A stretch of DNA of 64,000 nucleotides from the NCBI RefSeq assembly GCF_028858725.1, contig NC_084789.1, positions 40,465,211 to 40,529,210 on the forward strand. The letters run 5' to 3'. This DNA is from Colius striatus (lineage: Eukaryota; Chordata; Aves; Coliiformes; Coliidae). How positions within the stretch are numbered: the first letter of the stretch is position 1; each line of letters begins with the position of its first letter. This document shows, piece by piece, positions 20,403 to 31,724 of this stretch. The notes below the pieces were generated by a model, which searched no databases, was not told where the DNA came from, and was given only the letters and a program-made list of their open reading frames with translations. A program made the position numbers and the translations under genes.

Positions 20403-21210
20403 GAGGAAAAAGACGGAACTATATATACAGACTCACGCTATGCGTTCGGAGTAGTACACACTTTTGGAAAAATATGGGAGGAAAGATGATTTTTTAACTC
20501 GCAGGGAAAAGAATTGATACACCCGGAATTGATTCAGCAAGTTCTGGGGGCATTAAAAATGCCGAATAAAATAGCAGTTGTACATATAAAGGGACACCAA
20601 CGAGGTACAAGTTATCAAGTTAGGGGAAATAATGCCGCCGATACAGAAGCAAAACGAGTGGCAGGCAATTATAATACGATTTTGACTATGCACACAGCAG
20701 CCTACGAGACCTGTCAAAAGGTTAATCGAAATAACATGAGACAAAAACCCCTTGGGGGACGTTCCCCAGCATACAGACCCTTCTCACACATACAAGTGGA
20801 TTTTACTGAACTACCTAGGGTTGGACGTTACAAATATTTATTAGTAATGGTGGATCATTTAACACATTAATGTTTTAATTCGAGATTGTGTGATTAATGA
20901 CTATGTTTCGCAATTAGCAGAACACCGTAACAAGCTTTGGGAGCAGGGACTGATTATGCAACGACCCCCGTTGGACTTAAAAATTCATAGTGTCAAACCT
21001 GGAGATTGGATATTGATTAAAGTGTGGAAGGAAGAAACTCTAAGACCCAGCTGGGAGGGACCTTATCTTGTTTTGCTTACAACAGAAACGGCTGTCTGGA
21101 CTGCTGAGCGTGGATGGACTCACGCCAGTCGCATTAAAGGCCCAATAACGAGACCCCACTGGAAAGTAATCAGTACTCCAGGTGACACCAAGATAACCCT
21201 GAAAAGATAA
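20403..21210 (+). pseudogene. pol: ERV-D RNase H end and integrase remnant
   Basis: RNase H continues with YTDSRYAFGVVHTFG, a stop near 20488, then VVHIKGHQRGTSYQVRGNN. Integrase keeps the first catalytic Asp (IQVDFTELPRVGRYKYLL), but the core after MVDHLTH and a stop at 20868 is deleted, and the N-terminal zinc finger is mostly missing. The C-terminal domain is open again at 20890-21210 (VKPGDWILIKVWKEETLRPS, WEGPYLVLLTTETAVWT). No active integrase is possible. Confidence 0.85.
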
Positions 21211-21715
21211 CGTAATGATAGAGACTTTATTTGATTATTTTGCTGCGTTACCTTTTGGTATAAAGTGTATTGTCATTTATATTTGCAATAATTATTTCTT
21301 TGTTTATCTATTATATGGAAGCGTACAAAGTGTGCTGAAGGGAATTGCTAAACTCATACAACCACACCATATTGAATATAGAAAATATACTGATGTAAAT
21401 AATATGTATATATATACACTCTAGATATAAGAATTAGGTGTAATGATTTAAATTGCAATTGGTATCCATTTGCTTGTTTTAGGTGCAAGGTATGCCAGGA
21501 TAAATGGTGAATGTGGATACCCTCCAATAGGAGTTTGCACACAGTGTTGGAAAACCATCCCAAGGAGCCAGTCCCCTTTGTAGCTGAAATCTTGGCTATA
21601 AAGAGCAGAAAGAAAGTGCTAACTGTGTCTTGCTTTGTCCCATTAAAAGCCTGTGTAAATAGGTAAAAGGCCCTGAAACAGCTGTCTCCTGAAGAATTCC
21701 CTTGCTGCCGAGAAG
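21211..21715. other. ERV-D pol-env junction, no clear gene
   Basis: AT-rich sequence between the integrase C-terminus and the env frame. A 69-residue ORF (21215-21424) is hydrophobic but matches nothing I know. A segment around 21700-21720 leads into the env start. Confidence 0.4.
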
Positions 21716-22797
21716 ATGGTACACCCCGTGGCTCGAAGCAACCAAGTCGACGGGCGAGGCAGAGGAGGAACAAACTGTGGAGAAAAGAACCAAAACAATG
21801 GGACACAAAAGCAACCATGGTCAAACTTCCCTAGGACTGGTAAAATTATACTTAAATTGGTAAAATTGACAAATACCGTTTTTCCTGGTATACTGGTGGT
21901 TTTGCTATTGATACTAACTCAAGCAAATGGGAACCCCCATGAGTCAGTGCTCTGGAAATTATATAACTTACAGGAAAGTAAGCTTATACAAAATCGAAGC
22001 AGTTCGGAAGGAAATTGGAATTTTACTGTATCTTTATTTTCGCTAATACCTTTTGAAGCAATGGGATGTCATCCAACAAACTGTTTAAATTTGGGTTACA
22101 CCCAAGCGCAATGCAAGGCATGGTACATATGTCCAGTCTCAAACCCTGGAAAAAAGTTATTGTAATTACCCGGGACATTATTATTGTGGTTATTGGGGTT
22201 GTGAGACAATAGCTTCAGATTGGAAAACAACAGGAGATAAATATATAGACATCATTTGGGGACCTCCTGGATGTAAGAAACCACAACACAGATATGACAA
22301 ATGGGCTATCCCGACACCAGGAACTAAATGGGTTTGTTCAGACATCGGAATAACACCATGTCTGAACTTCAGAAAAGGTTAGATCAACATAAAAAGGATC
22401 GCGAGGTGGGCAGATCATGGTATGAAAATTGGTTTTAACGTTTCACCCTGGCTAACCACTTTATTGTTTGCCTTAGCAGGACCGCTTATTATGTTGATTC
22501 TGGGGCTTATATTTGGACCATGCATATTACGCTATATTTTACATTTTATTAAGGAGCGGTTTGACATAGCTAAACTACTCATTCTAACTACGGAGAGCTG
22601 AGACAGATTATAAAAGTATACCTACTAATGAAGATGAAGATGACGAAGACTGTTGTGAATGCGATATGCCACGTGAAAACTATGATTGTAATTGTAAGGT
22701 ATTATCTTGTGAGTGTTACGATACATGTCGGGATTGTGGAAAAAGTTTGCCTGCAGTGTCGAAAATGAAAATAGCGTCTAATAAACAATAATAGGAT
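21716..22797 (+). pseudogene. env: ERV-D env, internally deleted
   Basis: The frame from 21716 has a long basic N-terminus and a hydrophobic signal (FPGILVVLLLILTQANG), then the surface-subunit start with N-glycosylation sites. It ends at 22165 through a frameshift. The next frame continues with HYYCGYWGCETIASDW, a gammaretroviral signature, to about 22380. Fusion peptide, heptad region and disulphide loop are deleted, and the sequence resumes at the membrane anchor (WLTTLLFALAGPLIMLILGL). The tail crosses a frameshift near 22600 and ends in an unusual acidic, cysteine-rich segment. Confidence 0.82.
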
Positions 22798-23346
22798 AAA
22801 AGAAAAAGGGGGGATTGTAAGAAACTATGAATTAGGGTATTGTTTATTAAAATTTATGTTAAGCTCAATGTAAAGGTTAAGCGACAAAAGAAAGGAAAGT
22901 ACTTATGCGAACAGCTGCAGGACATCACTCGTGAGATAAGATAACTGCAATTGCCTTCACATACCAGACACCATTTGTGTAAACAGGAGAGATACTGCTC
23001 AAGGATGACTACAAGATGTTCTAAGGGACTGGCGAAGATAAGAAAAACAACTCTATCTAAGTGAGGGATCAATTATAAAACAAAGAAGGAAAACTTCTTA
23101 CTCAGCAAGCACTGAAAGACAGAAAAAAGACCCCTCACAGTAACTGAAGCATGCGCAGAGCAGTTCTCCTACTTTACAGCCACGGATGCAAAATGTATAA
23201 AAAAGGACTGTTTAAACTAATCAGTACGGCAGTTGGCGGAGCGCAGACTCCCCTGTCGTCCAGCGCTGTCTTTGCTCTTATTCTACTTGCTACAATTAAT
23301 AAAATTATAATTGGCTTATGATCCATTGTGGTCTCAATTTATGACA
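22798..23346 (+). mobile_element. ERV-D polypurine tract and 3' LTR
   Basis: The polypurine tract AAAAGAAAAAGGGGGGA (from 22798) directly precedes the LTR, which starts TGTAAGAAAC at 22816 and ends GACA at 23346, 531 bp. TATA and AATAAA elements are the same as in the 5' copy. The right target duplication GTCC follows. Confidence 0.95.
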
Positions 23347-23383
23347 GTCCCTTCCAACCCTACTGTGCTATGATTCTATGATT
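23347..23383 (+). mobile_element. CR1-c tail, right part
   Basis: GTCCCTTCCAACCCTACTGT continues the CR1 3' end interrupted at 16049 and finishes with CTATGATTCTATGATT octamers. ERV-E sequence begins immediately after it, so CR1-c probably inserted into ERV-E. Confidence 0.8.
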
Positions 23384-23766
23384 ATCGGGGAAATATTGGA
23401 ATCATGGTTAAAGTTTGGCAGGCACCAGTTTCTATAACTAGAGGAACCGGAATAGCATAGTTAATTCCTTCCAGGTATCCAAGACCACCAGGATGGTGTT
23501 TTCTGTCCACAGGTTTTCCAGAAGTACGGCTTACGATGCCACTCCTGCAGACGAAGCCCACTCGAACGATCATGTTCCAACACTTGAGCGGTAAACAAAT
23601 GATTGGCCATAATGTGTTGTTTGATACAGGGGCAGATGTGGCCATTGTTCCATTATTCTTTTGGCCAGAAAATTGGCCTTTAGAGAGTTTAGGAACCCCT
23701 GTTGTTGGGGTAGGGGGCATGCAGATGACAAGAATCAGCAAAGATCTAATTACAGTTTGGGTATAA
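23384..23766 (+). pseudogene. pro: ERV-E dUTPase end and protease
   Basis: The first 80 bp read NIGIMVKVWQAPVSITRGTG, which fits the end of a retroviral dUTPase, with a stop before LIP. After a linker, protease shows HNVLFDTGADVAIVP and the flap-like VVGVGGMQMTRIS, ending at a stop at 23764-23766. Dead by stops. Confidence 0.78.
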
Positions 23767-23879
23767 GGCGAAGAAAATAGTTGTGCACAAGTTCATCCGT
23801 ATGTGATGAATACCTCAGTCTGGCTCTTAGGCAGAGATGCTTTAAGCCAAATGGGCTATCACCTATCGAATGAAAGCTT

Positions 23880-26440
23880 TTAGCAGTGGCCATTGATGGG
23901 CGACTAGTCCTAAAGTTAACTTGGCTTACAGATCAACCAGTATGGGTTGATCAATGGCCTCTAAGTAAAGAGAAGCTTGCCCAGATACATGAACTAGCAA
24001 ATGAGCAATTAGAAAAGGAATATATTAAACCATCTACTAGTCCCTGGAATACTCCAATTTTTACTATTCCTAAAAAATCAGGAAAGTGGCCATTGCTACA
24101 CGACCTGAGGGCAGTTAATGCAGTGATGCAGGATATGGGTGCCTTGCAACCAGGATTACCTTCCCCAGCAATGATTCCAAAAGATTGACCTTTAATAATA
24201 ATCGATCTAAAAGATTGCTTCTTTACAATCCCCTTACATGAGAAAGATAGTGACAAATTTGCTTTTACAGTACCGTCTATTAATAAACACAAACCAGCAA
24301 AACGATATCAATGGGTAGTATTTCCCCAAGGAATGAAAAATTCTCTGACTATTTGTCAAGCATATGTTACCTGGACATTGACACCACTGCATAAAAAATA
24401 TCCCTGTGTTTTATTTTACCATTATATTGATGACATTTTAATTGCAGGAAAGGACTTGAATCAACATCAGATATTAGAAGTAGTAAAACGACAGTTGAGT
24501 GTCTCAGGGTTAGTGGTTGCACCGGAAAAAATACAAATGTATGCTTCTCAGAAATATTTAAGTAATATTATTGCCAATGTGCGTATTTACCCTCAGAAAG
24601 TAACAATTAAAACAGAAATTGTCAATTTAGCAGGTGTTCAAAAGTTGATAGGTGACATCCAATGGGTGCGAACTATATGTGGCATTACGAATGAGGATCT
24701 TGTGCCACTTAATGCCTTTGTTAAAAGGATCAGTAGAGACTGACAGTGCACGAAAATTCTCAGGAGCAAAAACAAGCAATAGACAAAATAGGAGTCAAAA
24801 TAGTCAATAGTTATAGTCATTGATATGATCCAGACTTGTCTATTAATATTGCCATGTTAAATCAGGATCGGCATGTAATGACAGTTTTGATGCAATGGGA
24901 CCCAGTAGCAAAAGGCCCATTGAAGATTTTGGAATGGATATTTTTACCATATAATTTGCAAAAATCAATAATAACCAGAATTGAGGCAATTGTAAAAATA
25001 ATAGTTAAGGCTAGAAAACATCTGTTATAAAAAGCAGGAATTGAGGCAGACGTCATTTTCATTCCTCTAACAGATGAATTTTTGAATTGGGCACTGCAAT
25101 AGTCTAATGAATTATAACGGGCTTTGTTGTCATACCTGGGGGCTATAAAAAACCACTATCCAGCTCATAAATTGTTTTCAATTAAATTTCAAATGGAAGA
25201 TTGGACAATGAAATCAACAGTGCCCATTAAAGGGTTAACTGTATTTACTGATGCAAGCAAAACACAAGCTAAAGCAGGAGTGGTCTGGTGGGAGAATGGA
25301 AAGTGGCAAAGCTTGACTGTTCACTCCCCAGGCAGTTCAGTCCAACTGTTAGAACTAATAGTCGTGGTCACAACTTTTGAGAAATGGCCAGATATTCCAT
25401 TGAACATAATTTCTGATTCACTATATATGGTCAATGCTGTAATTCAATTAGAGCAAGCATTATTGAAGGAGATCTCTAATCAGAATCTTTATAATCTGTT
25501 TGTATGGCTTTGGGATAGGATAAATGAACGTCAAACTGTCTATTATATTGGGCATATTCAAAGCCATTCAGGCCTAAAAGATGGGTTATCAAGAGGCAAT
25601 GAGATGGTTGACAAAATAGTTGCAGCACCTCTATGGGTACCTGGGGACCAGTAATTGACAAATTTTCTCAAGATCTCATGACTTTTTTCATCGAGGTGCG
25701 AAAAGGTTGGCAAAACAATTTGATATTACAATATCAGAAGCTCAGCGTATTGTCTCTACAGGCCCTGCATGCCAAAACCAAATTCGACTAGGATTATGAG
25801 TTAATCCCAGGGGTCTGGGGCCATTAGGAATATGGCAGTCTGATGTTCCAATTTATGCTCCCTTTGGACACTTTACCATTGATACCTATTTGTATGGGCT
25901 ACCGCCTTAACAAGTGATAGTGCTCAAGATGTTATAAGACATTGGAGGAGTTGTTTTGCGGTCCTTGGTGTTCCACAAGAGATAAAAACTGACAATGGCT
26001 CTGGGTATGTAGTCAGTAAGACACAAAAGTTTTTGAATCTGTGGGGTGTCAAACATGCTACTGGGATCCCAGGTAATTCTACTGAACAGGCCATTATTGA
26101 ACATACTCATCAAACTCTTAAGGGGCTGCTGGAAAAACAAAAAATGGGGGAAGATGGGGTAAGTCCTCGGATAGATTAATGAAAGTTATTTATAAGATGA
26201 ATCATTTAAGAATAGTAGCAAACCGGAGTGAACCACCAACATTAACACATTTTTCTCAGATGAAACAAGATCTGGACTTTATGAATAAGCCAACAGTATG
26301 GTATAAGAATCCCACTACAGGAGAATGGCAAGGACCAGCAGATCTGTTGACATGGGGAAGAGGTTATGTTTGTGTCATTACAGATCAAGGTCCATGGTAG
26401 ATTCTGGTGAAGTGCATCAAGCTGTATCAATTGCATACTA
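23880..26440 (+). pseudogene. pol: ERV-E pol: RT, RNase H, integrase
   Basis: Reverse transcriptase is open except for stops near 24186 and others: [35 protein letters not shown] and YHYIDDILIAG (YIDD box near 24425). RNase H is open at 25124-25654 with GLTVFTDASKTQAKAGVVWW, LELIVVV, NIISDSLYMV and GHIQSHSGL, so the catalytic residues look present. Integrase has an HHCC remnant (HRGAKRLAKQ, ACQNQIRLG), the fragment IKTDNGSGYVV in a shifted frame, and a C-terminal domain (26179-26400, WYKNPTTGEWQGPADLLTWG). Multiple frameshifts break it. Confidence 0.85.
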
Positions 26441-26454
26441 AAGGCAAGAACAGT

Positions 26455-26656
26455 GGAGAAAACAACTCTGAGGAGAATTTCAACTGATCTATCCTCAGTT
26501 GATTGCCCAAACGAATGTAGAAACTGTCAGTCGTGGTGTCGCGTATTTTGTTGTAAATGTGACGATTTTTAAAAATGGATTTTTGTGTTACATTGTTTAG
26601 TGATATAGCTGCTCTTTCCCCCTTACCAGAAAAGACTGTCATGTCAAACCATGACA
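26455..26656 (-). mobile_element. L1a: LTR-like terminus
   Basis: Read on the minus strand it begins TGTCATGGTTTGACATGACA. About 40 bp then match the start of L1c (minus, 47070) almost exactly, after which the two diverge. It therefore marks the edge of an LTR whose body cannot be followed safely into ERV-E. Confidence 0.5.
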
Positions 26657-27416
26657 CTGGACATGAGATGTTTCAAAAGTTATCACACTGAGGCCCACCT
26701 AAACAGAGAGCTTGGACCCAGTCTGTTCTCCTTTATGTGAAGACCTGATGTCCGAAGACAGCATCCCTCACTGATCCCACTGGAGACAGTGGGGGATGCC
26801 ACCAATGCCCATTTCTAGCCCTTCACAGGAGCACAGGACCTCATCCTGCTCACTGAGGCTGGTATGTGGCCAACCTCTCTGCCCTGGACTATGACTCTGC
26901 CTCTTGCAGAGGATTTTCATGAAGTCTGAGCTGCGCTGGGTCCACTACACAACCCAAGCCCTTTGCCTCACCTATTGCTTCCCAATCTTGTTTCCTGGTG
27001 GCAGCAGTGTCACCTTGAAAAGCAGCCTGGACCACCTCCTTCACTGACTTGCATGTGAGTGGCTGAAAGGTTGGATCTATTTCCAGGATCAGCTGGTTGA
27101 GAATCTCAGTCGATATGTCCAAGGTAGGAGACACCAGAACAGCCTTGGGATCTGTGCCGGTGTCTTCCTCCTCCTCATCCTTTGGCTGATACAGGGCAGT
27201 GGGTCTCTCCAGAGAGGTATTTTGTTGCTCAAACAAAGGGTGGGCTCCGTGAAGCACCATTGCTGCCAAGTCGGTCCAGCCCTGAGCCAAGTAGTAGGTG
27301 CATTTCATAAGCAGAGAGGAGCAGTCCAGGAAGCCCACTGTGTGCAAGCTCTTAATTTTCTCCTCCCTGGGCAGCCTGTTACAGGGCTCCCTCACCTACA
27401 CAGTAAAATAGGTTTA
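26657..27416. other. Spacer end with possible CR1-related junction
   Basis: No known element is recognised over most of this stretch. Next to the right arm (27360-27416, minus) the sequence ATTTTACTGTG and AACAGGCTGCCCAGGGAGG resembles a second CR1 copy. The inverted repeat may therefore have ended at CR1-CR1 homology. An unidentified ORF is listed separately. Confidence 0.4.
26889..27395 (-). CDS. Unidentified 168-residue ORF
   Basis: I do not recognise this protein. It is open for 168 codons on the minus strand, with a cysteine- and leucine-containing N-terminal half, a short acidic run ([10 protein letters not shown]) and an alternating hydrophobic C-terminal half. No signal peptide, transmembrane segment or zinc motif is seen. 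Its first codons overlap CR1-like sequence, so the start is doubtful. It could be an exon of a host gene fused by chance to a CR1 tail, or a non-coding frame in GC-richer DNA. Confidence 0.3.
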   Translation of the reverse strand: MREPCNRLPREEKIKSLHTVGFLDCSSLLMKCTYYLAQGWTDLAAMVLHGAHPLFEQQNTSLERPTALYQPKDEEEEDTGTDPKAVLVSPTLDISTEILNQLILEIDPTFQPLTCKSVKEVVQAAFQGDTAATRKQDWEAIGEAKGLGCVVDPAQLRLHENPLQEAES

Positions 27417-28772
27417 CTTATGTTTAAAGGGAATTTTTTGTGTTCCATCTTCATCCCATTACCCCTTGTCCTGTTGCTAGATACAATAGAAAAAAGGGAT
27501 GCCCTAACATCTGGACAACCACCATTTAGATACTTGTAAATATTAATAAGATCCCCCCTCAGTCTCCTCTTCTCCAGACTAAACAGCTCCAGTTCCCGCA
27601 ACATTTCCTCATAAGGAAGATGCTCCAGTTCCCTGATCATCTTGATGACCCTGCGCTGGACTCTCTCCATCAGTTCCCTGTCCCTCTTGAGCTGAGGAGC
27701 CCAGAACTGGACACAGGACTCCACATGAGGCCTCACCAGGGCAGAGCAGAGGGGGAGCAGAACCTCCCTCGACCTGCTGGCCACACTCTTCTTGATGCAT
27801 CCCAAGATGCCATTGGCCTTCTTGGCCATGAGGGCACATTGCTGCTCATGTTTAGTTTATTGTCAACCAGCACTCCCAGGTCTCTCTCTGCAGAGCTGCT
27901 CTCCAGCAGGTCAATTCCCAACCTGTACTGGTGCATGGAGTTGTTCCTTCCTAGATGCAGGACTCTGCACTTGTCCTTGTTGAATCCCATGAGGTTCCTC
28001 TCTGCCCAACTCTCAAGCCAGTCGAGGTCCCGCTGAATGGCAGAACAGCCATTTGGGGAATCAGCCAGTCCTCTCAGTTTGGTGTCATCAGAGAACTTGC
28101 TGAGGGTACCCTCAGTCTCCTCATCCAGGTTGTTGATGAAGATGTTGAACAAGACTGGCCTCAGAACCCATCCCTGTGGAACTCCCCTGGCCACAAGCCT
28201 CCAACTCGATTCTGTGCCATTGATCACCACCCTCTGGGCCCTGTCATTCAGCCAGCTCTCGATCCACCTCACCATCCACTCATCCAAGCCACACTGCCTG
28301 AGCTTTCTGATGAGGATGTTATGGGAGACAGTGTCAAAAGCCTTGCCGAAGTCAGGGGAGATGACATCTGCTGCTCTCCCCTCATCTAGCCAACTGGTTA
28401 TGCACTCATAGAAGGCTCTCAGGTTGGTTAAACAGGATTTCCCCTTGGTGAAGCCATGTTGACTCCCCCCGACAATCATCTTTTCCTTCATATGTTCAGT
28501 GATAACATTCAGGATGAGTTGTTCCATCACCTTTCCAGGGATGGAGGTGAGGGGGACTGACCTGTAGTTTCCTGGGTCGTCCTTCCTGCCCTTTTTGAAG
28601 ACTGGAGTGACATTGGCCTTTCTCCAGTCCTCAGACACCTCGTCTGTCCTCCATGATTGTTCAAAAATGATGGAGAGAGGCTTAGCAATCACATCAGCCA
28701 GCTCCCTCAGCACTCTAGGATGCATCCCATCAGGACCCATTGATCCTTAAGTTTGGCCAACAAGTCTTTAAC
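27417..28772 (-). mobile_element. CR1-b copy, right arm, lacking its 3' end
   Basis: Inverted copy of 14131-15486. The reverse transcriptase frame (27733-28740) is the same as in the left arm. The last 200 bp and the octamer tail are missing because the arm ends here. One codon differs near the end (Thr here for Lys in the left arm, in the SSNR-RGNG context). Confidence 0.92.
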
Positions 28773-31023
28773 CTCTTCCTCTTTGGTTTTCAAGCATCTG
28801 TTTAATCGTGTGTTGGCTGCTCTTGACGATGGCCTGACCTGTTGGAGAATGTGAAATACCTGTTGTATGACTAATTCCCCAGAGTTGTAAGAAGTGATGA
28901 AGTCGCTGACTGACGTATCCAGGGCCATTATCTGTCTTTATTTCTTGAGGTACTCCCATTGCTGCAAAACAACCTCTCAAACTTTTAATCACATGTTTAG
29001 CCGATTCACCCGTCAGGACTGTAATCCATATCATAGCAGAAAAAGTATCAATAGTAACGTGCACATATTTCAGTCGACCAAATTAATTAATGTGAGTAAC
29101 GTCCATCTGCCATAATTGCAGTGGTCCAAGACCTTGAGGGTTAATTCCAATGCCAATGCCTGTTCCTGTTTTCTGGCAGTCAGGACAGGACTGTACAATA
29201 CCAATGGCATCATTAAGAGATATTCAAAACTGTTTGTAGCATTTTAGCATTTTGGTGAAAAAACGAATGAGCTTGTCGGGCTTGAGTAAAGCAATCTACC
29301 GGAGGACCTGACCAGACTGGAGTTACCAACCCGTCAACTCAATCATTTCCAAGTGTTACCACCTCCAGGTAGTCCTGAATGACTTCTGATATGCATTATA
29401 AAATAAACACATTGTCTGTTATTAAGTAATGATAACAAGTGTATTAAAAGTTGCCACAAAACCTTATTGCTGACTTCTTTTAGTATACCGCTCTCCAAGC
29501 ATTGCACAATTCCTACAATATACAAAGAACCAAACACAATGTTAATTGGGACATTTGACCAGATAGAAAAAACCCATACAACTGCCTTTAATTCTCGTGT
29601 TTGTAAAGAGTCTCCAGTCTGTCCCTCAAGTATATGATCATTCCATTTTCCTGACTCCTGTCAAGTTATGGTCGCTTTGTGATTGTTTTTACTTGCACCT
29701 GTAAAGACTGTAAGGCCTTCAACTGGAGTTTCTGACCGATATGGAACCTCCTCAAAAATTTGATTCTGCAAAATTGCATAAAACTTATGTGGATAACATA
29801 CATTTGAAATAGTTCCCTGAAAATCTTCCAATGCAGTCTGTAAATCCTCACTGTGACAAAATCCCCAGTCTAAATACACTCGAGCTAAAGGACACAGAAT
29901 TCGATCTGGGTCTTTGCCAGCAATTTCAATAATTCTGGTGCGGCCTTTCATTATCAAAAGACCAAACGCCTCCAATCTAGTAAAAACTGTTTTCGACAAT
30001 CAAAAAGCTAAAAATATCCATTCCAAAATTTTCAATGCTGAGGTTCACTTTCCACTCACTGAGCTATAAGGGCATAGGGATATTTTCCGTTTCCCCCATT
30101 GATTAACATGAGCTCTATGGGACATGTGAGAAAATGACTTGCAGTGGTACTAGATATCTTGTTTGCAATAGATTGTAGTGCTAGCTGTTGCTTCTGAGAC
30201 AAAGCTCGAGAATCATCTGCATAAGTACTGCTTCCCAGTAGAGGCATAAGTGGCTCTAAATCCTCATTAGTAATTCCGCACAGAGAACGTACCCAACTGT
30301 ATGTCTCCCATCAGTTTTTGGATAACTGCTAGGTTTTTGATATCTGTTTTGATCTGATTTTTTTGTGGCCAAATTTGAGCACCAGTAATCACCCAACCAA
30401 GGTAGGACCATGGTGCTTGTTTTTGAATTTTCTCAGGAGAAATTTGCAATCCAGATTGTTTTAACTCAGACTGTAAAACAACATTCACATTTAATTTTGG
30501 GCTGCTATAAGGATATCATCCGTATAGTGGTAAATTATCCAATCAGAATGTTTCTGCCTGATGGGTGCCAACGCCCAAGTCATATATATATGGCAAATGA
30601 TTGGCGAGTTTTTCATCCCTTGGGGAAGCACTACCCAGTGATAATGTCTTGCTGGCTCCTGCTTGTTCACAGATGGCACTGTAAAGGCAAATTTTTCACA
30701 ATCATCAGGATGCAAAGGAATGGTTAAAAAGCAATCCTATAAATCAATTATCAATAAGTGCCAATGTTCGGGTAGCATAACTGATGAGGATAACCCTGGT
30801 TGTAAGGCTCCCATGTCTTTCACTACAGCATTAATGGCCCTTAAATCATGAAGCAAACGCTGTTTCCCACTTTTCTTAGGAATAGTAAAAATAGGCGTAT
30901 TCCAAGGACTCGTAGATGGAACAATATGTCCCCTCTCTAATTGCTCTTCTACTAAACTGTGAATTGTGGACAGCTTTTCCGATGTTAGCAACCATTGATC
31001 AATCCAAACAGGAGTATCAGTTT
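28773..31023 (-). pseudogene. pol: ERV-B pol, right arm copy
   Basis: Mirror of 11880-14130. It has the same reverse transcriptase with HYTDDILIA, the same RNase H and the same integrase fragment, with identical stops in every frame I compared. CR1-b cuts it at the same base as the left copy. Shared lesions show that the damage predates the duplication. Confidence 0.9.
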
Positions 31024-31112
31024 CTCATTGAAGTTTAAGGATTGGCCGTCCCCCAATGGCTGCAACTAAAAATGCTGGTTAGTCAGTCTCATTCCTAGCT
31101 GGCTCAATATAT

Positions 31113-31724
31113 CTCAGCCAACTAGGGCAATATTAACATTTAAAACATATGGTCGTGTCTGAGCAATGGAACCATCTGACATTGTGAAGCTAATAAGTGA
31201 TTTACTGATTTGAGTTGATTGGATACCTCCAACTCCAAAAATTCCTCCCCCCTTATTGTCCAAGGGCCATGTCACAGGCCATAGAGACTTTGGTATAATA
31301 GTAACATCTGCCCCAGTGTCCAAAATAATTTTTATTTTTAACTGCTATTGGTCTGGATCGGTTAGTAATACCAGATCTTCAGGCTTTGATTTATGAATAT
31401 CCATTGCAAACAGGATCTGAGGATCAGCTGTGGATTCAAAGTCTCCATTCCCTCTATGTTTCTCTCCTTTATTTGGCACCATAGATCTAAATGGTATAAG
31501 CTGAGCAATTTTAGACCCTTTTTTAATTAACACAGGTGGACATAGGGTCTGCACCATGATACCAATGACTCCTTCAAAGTCTGCATCAATTACCCCAGGC
31601 AATACAAATATACCCTGTCACAATATTGACGACTGACCAAGTAACAAAACACATAAATCGGACCCTAACGGGCCTTTCATTTCAGCTGGAATACAATGAA
31701 CTTGATAGTCTACTATAGTAATGT
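31113..31724 (-). pseudogene. pro: ERV-B dUTPase-protease, right arm copy
   Basis: Mirror of 11179-11790 with the same dUTPase motifs, internal stops and LDTGADVTIIP protease site. Confidence 0.88.

Larger units (their letters stand above)
16050..23346 (+). mobile_element. ERV-D: LTR-complete gammaretrovirus-like provirus
   Basis: Two 531-bp LTRs bound the element, beginning TGTAAGAAAC and ending ATTTATGACA. They are flanked by a 4-bp target duplication GTCC (16046-16049 and 23347-23350). The LTRs differ at three positions, which marks a fairly recent insertion, yet gag, pro, pol and env all carry stops or deletions and a GC-rich block sits in RNase H. It therefore cannot have been autonomous after these lesions. 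Confidence 0.95.
23384..26450 (+). mobile_element. ERV-E: betaretrovirus-like pro-pol fragment
   Basis: Contains the end of dUTPase, protease, reverse transcriptase, RNase H and integrase in order, without gag, env or recognisable LTRs. It is related to ERV-B: both carry [18 protein letters not shown] and the same IN and RNase H layout. However, it is clearly a separate lineage copy. CR1-c truncates it on the left and an LTR-like terminus lies to the right. Confidence 0.85.

Noticed and set aside
20000..20490. Several overlapping ORFs in the GC-rich insert as a captured gene
   Set aside because: Frames overlap on both strands, are driven by GC content and a C-run, and contain no domain.
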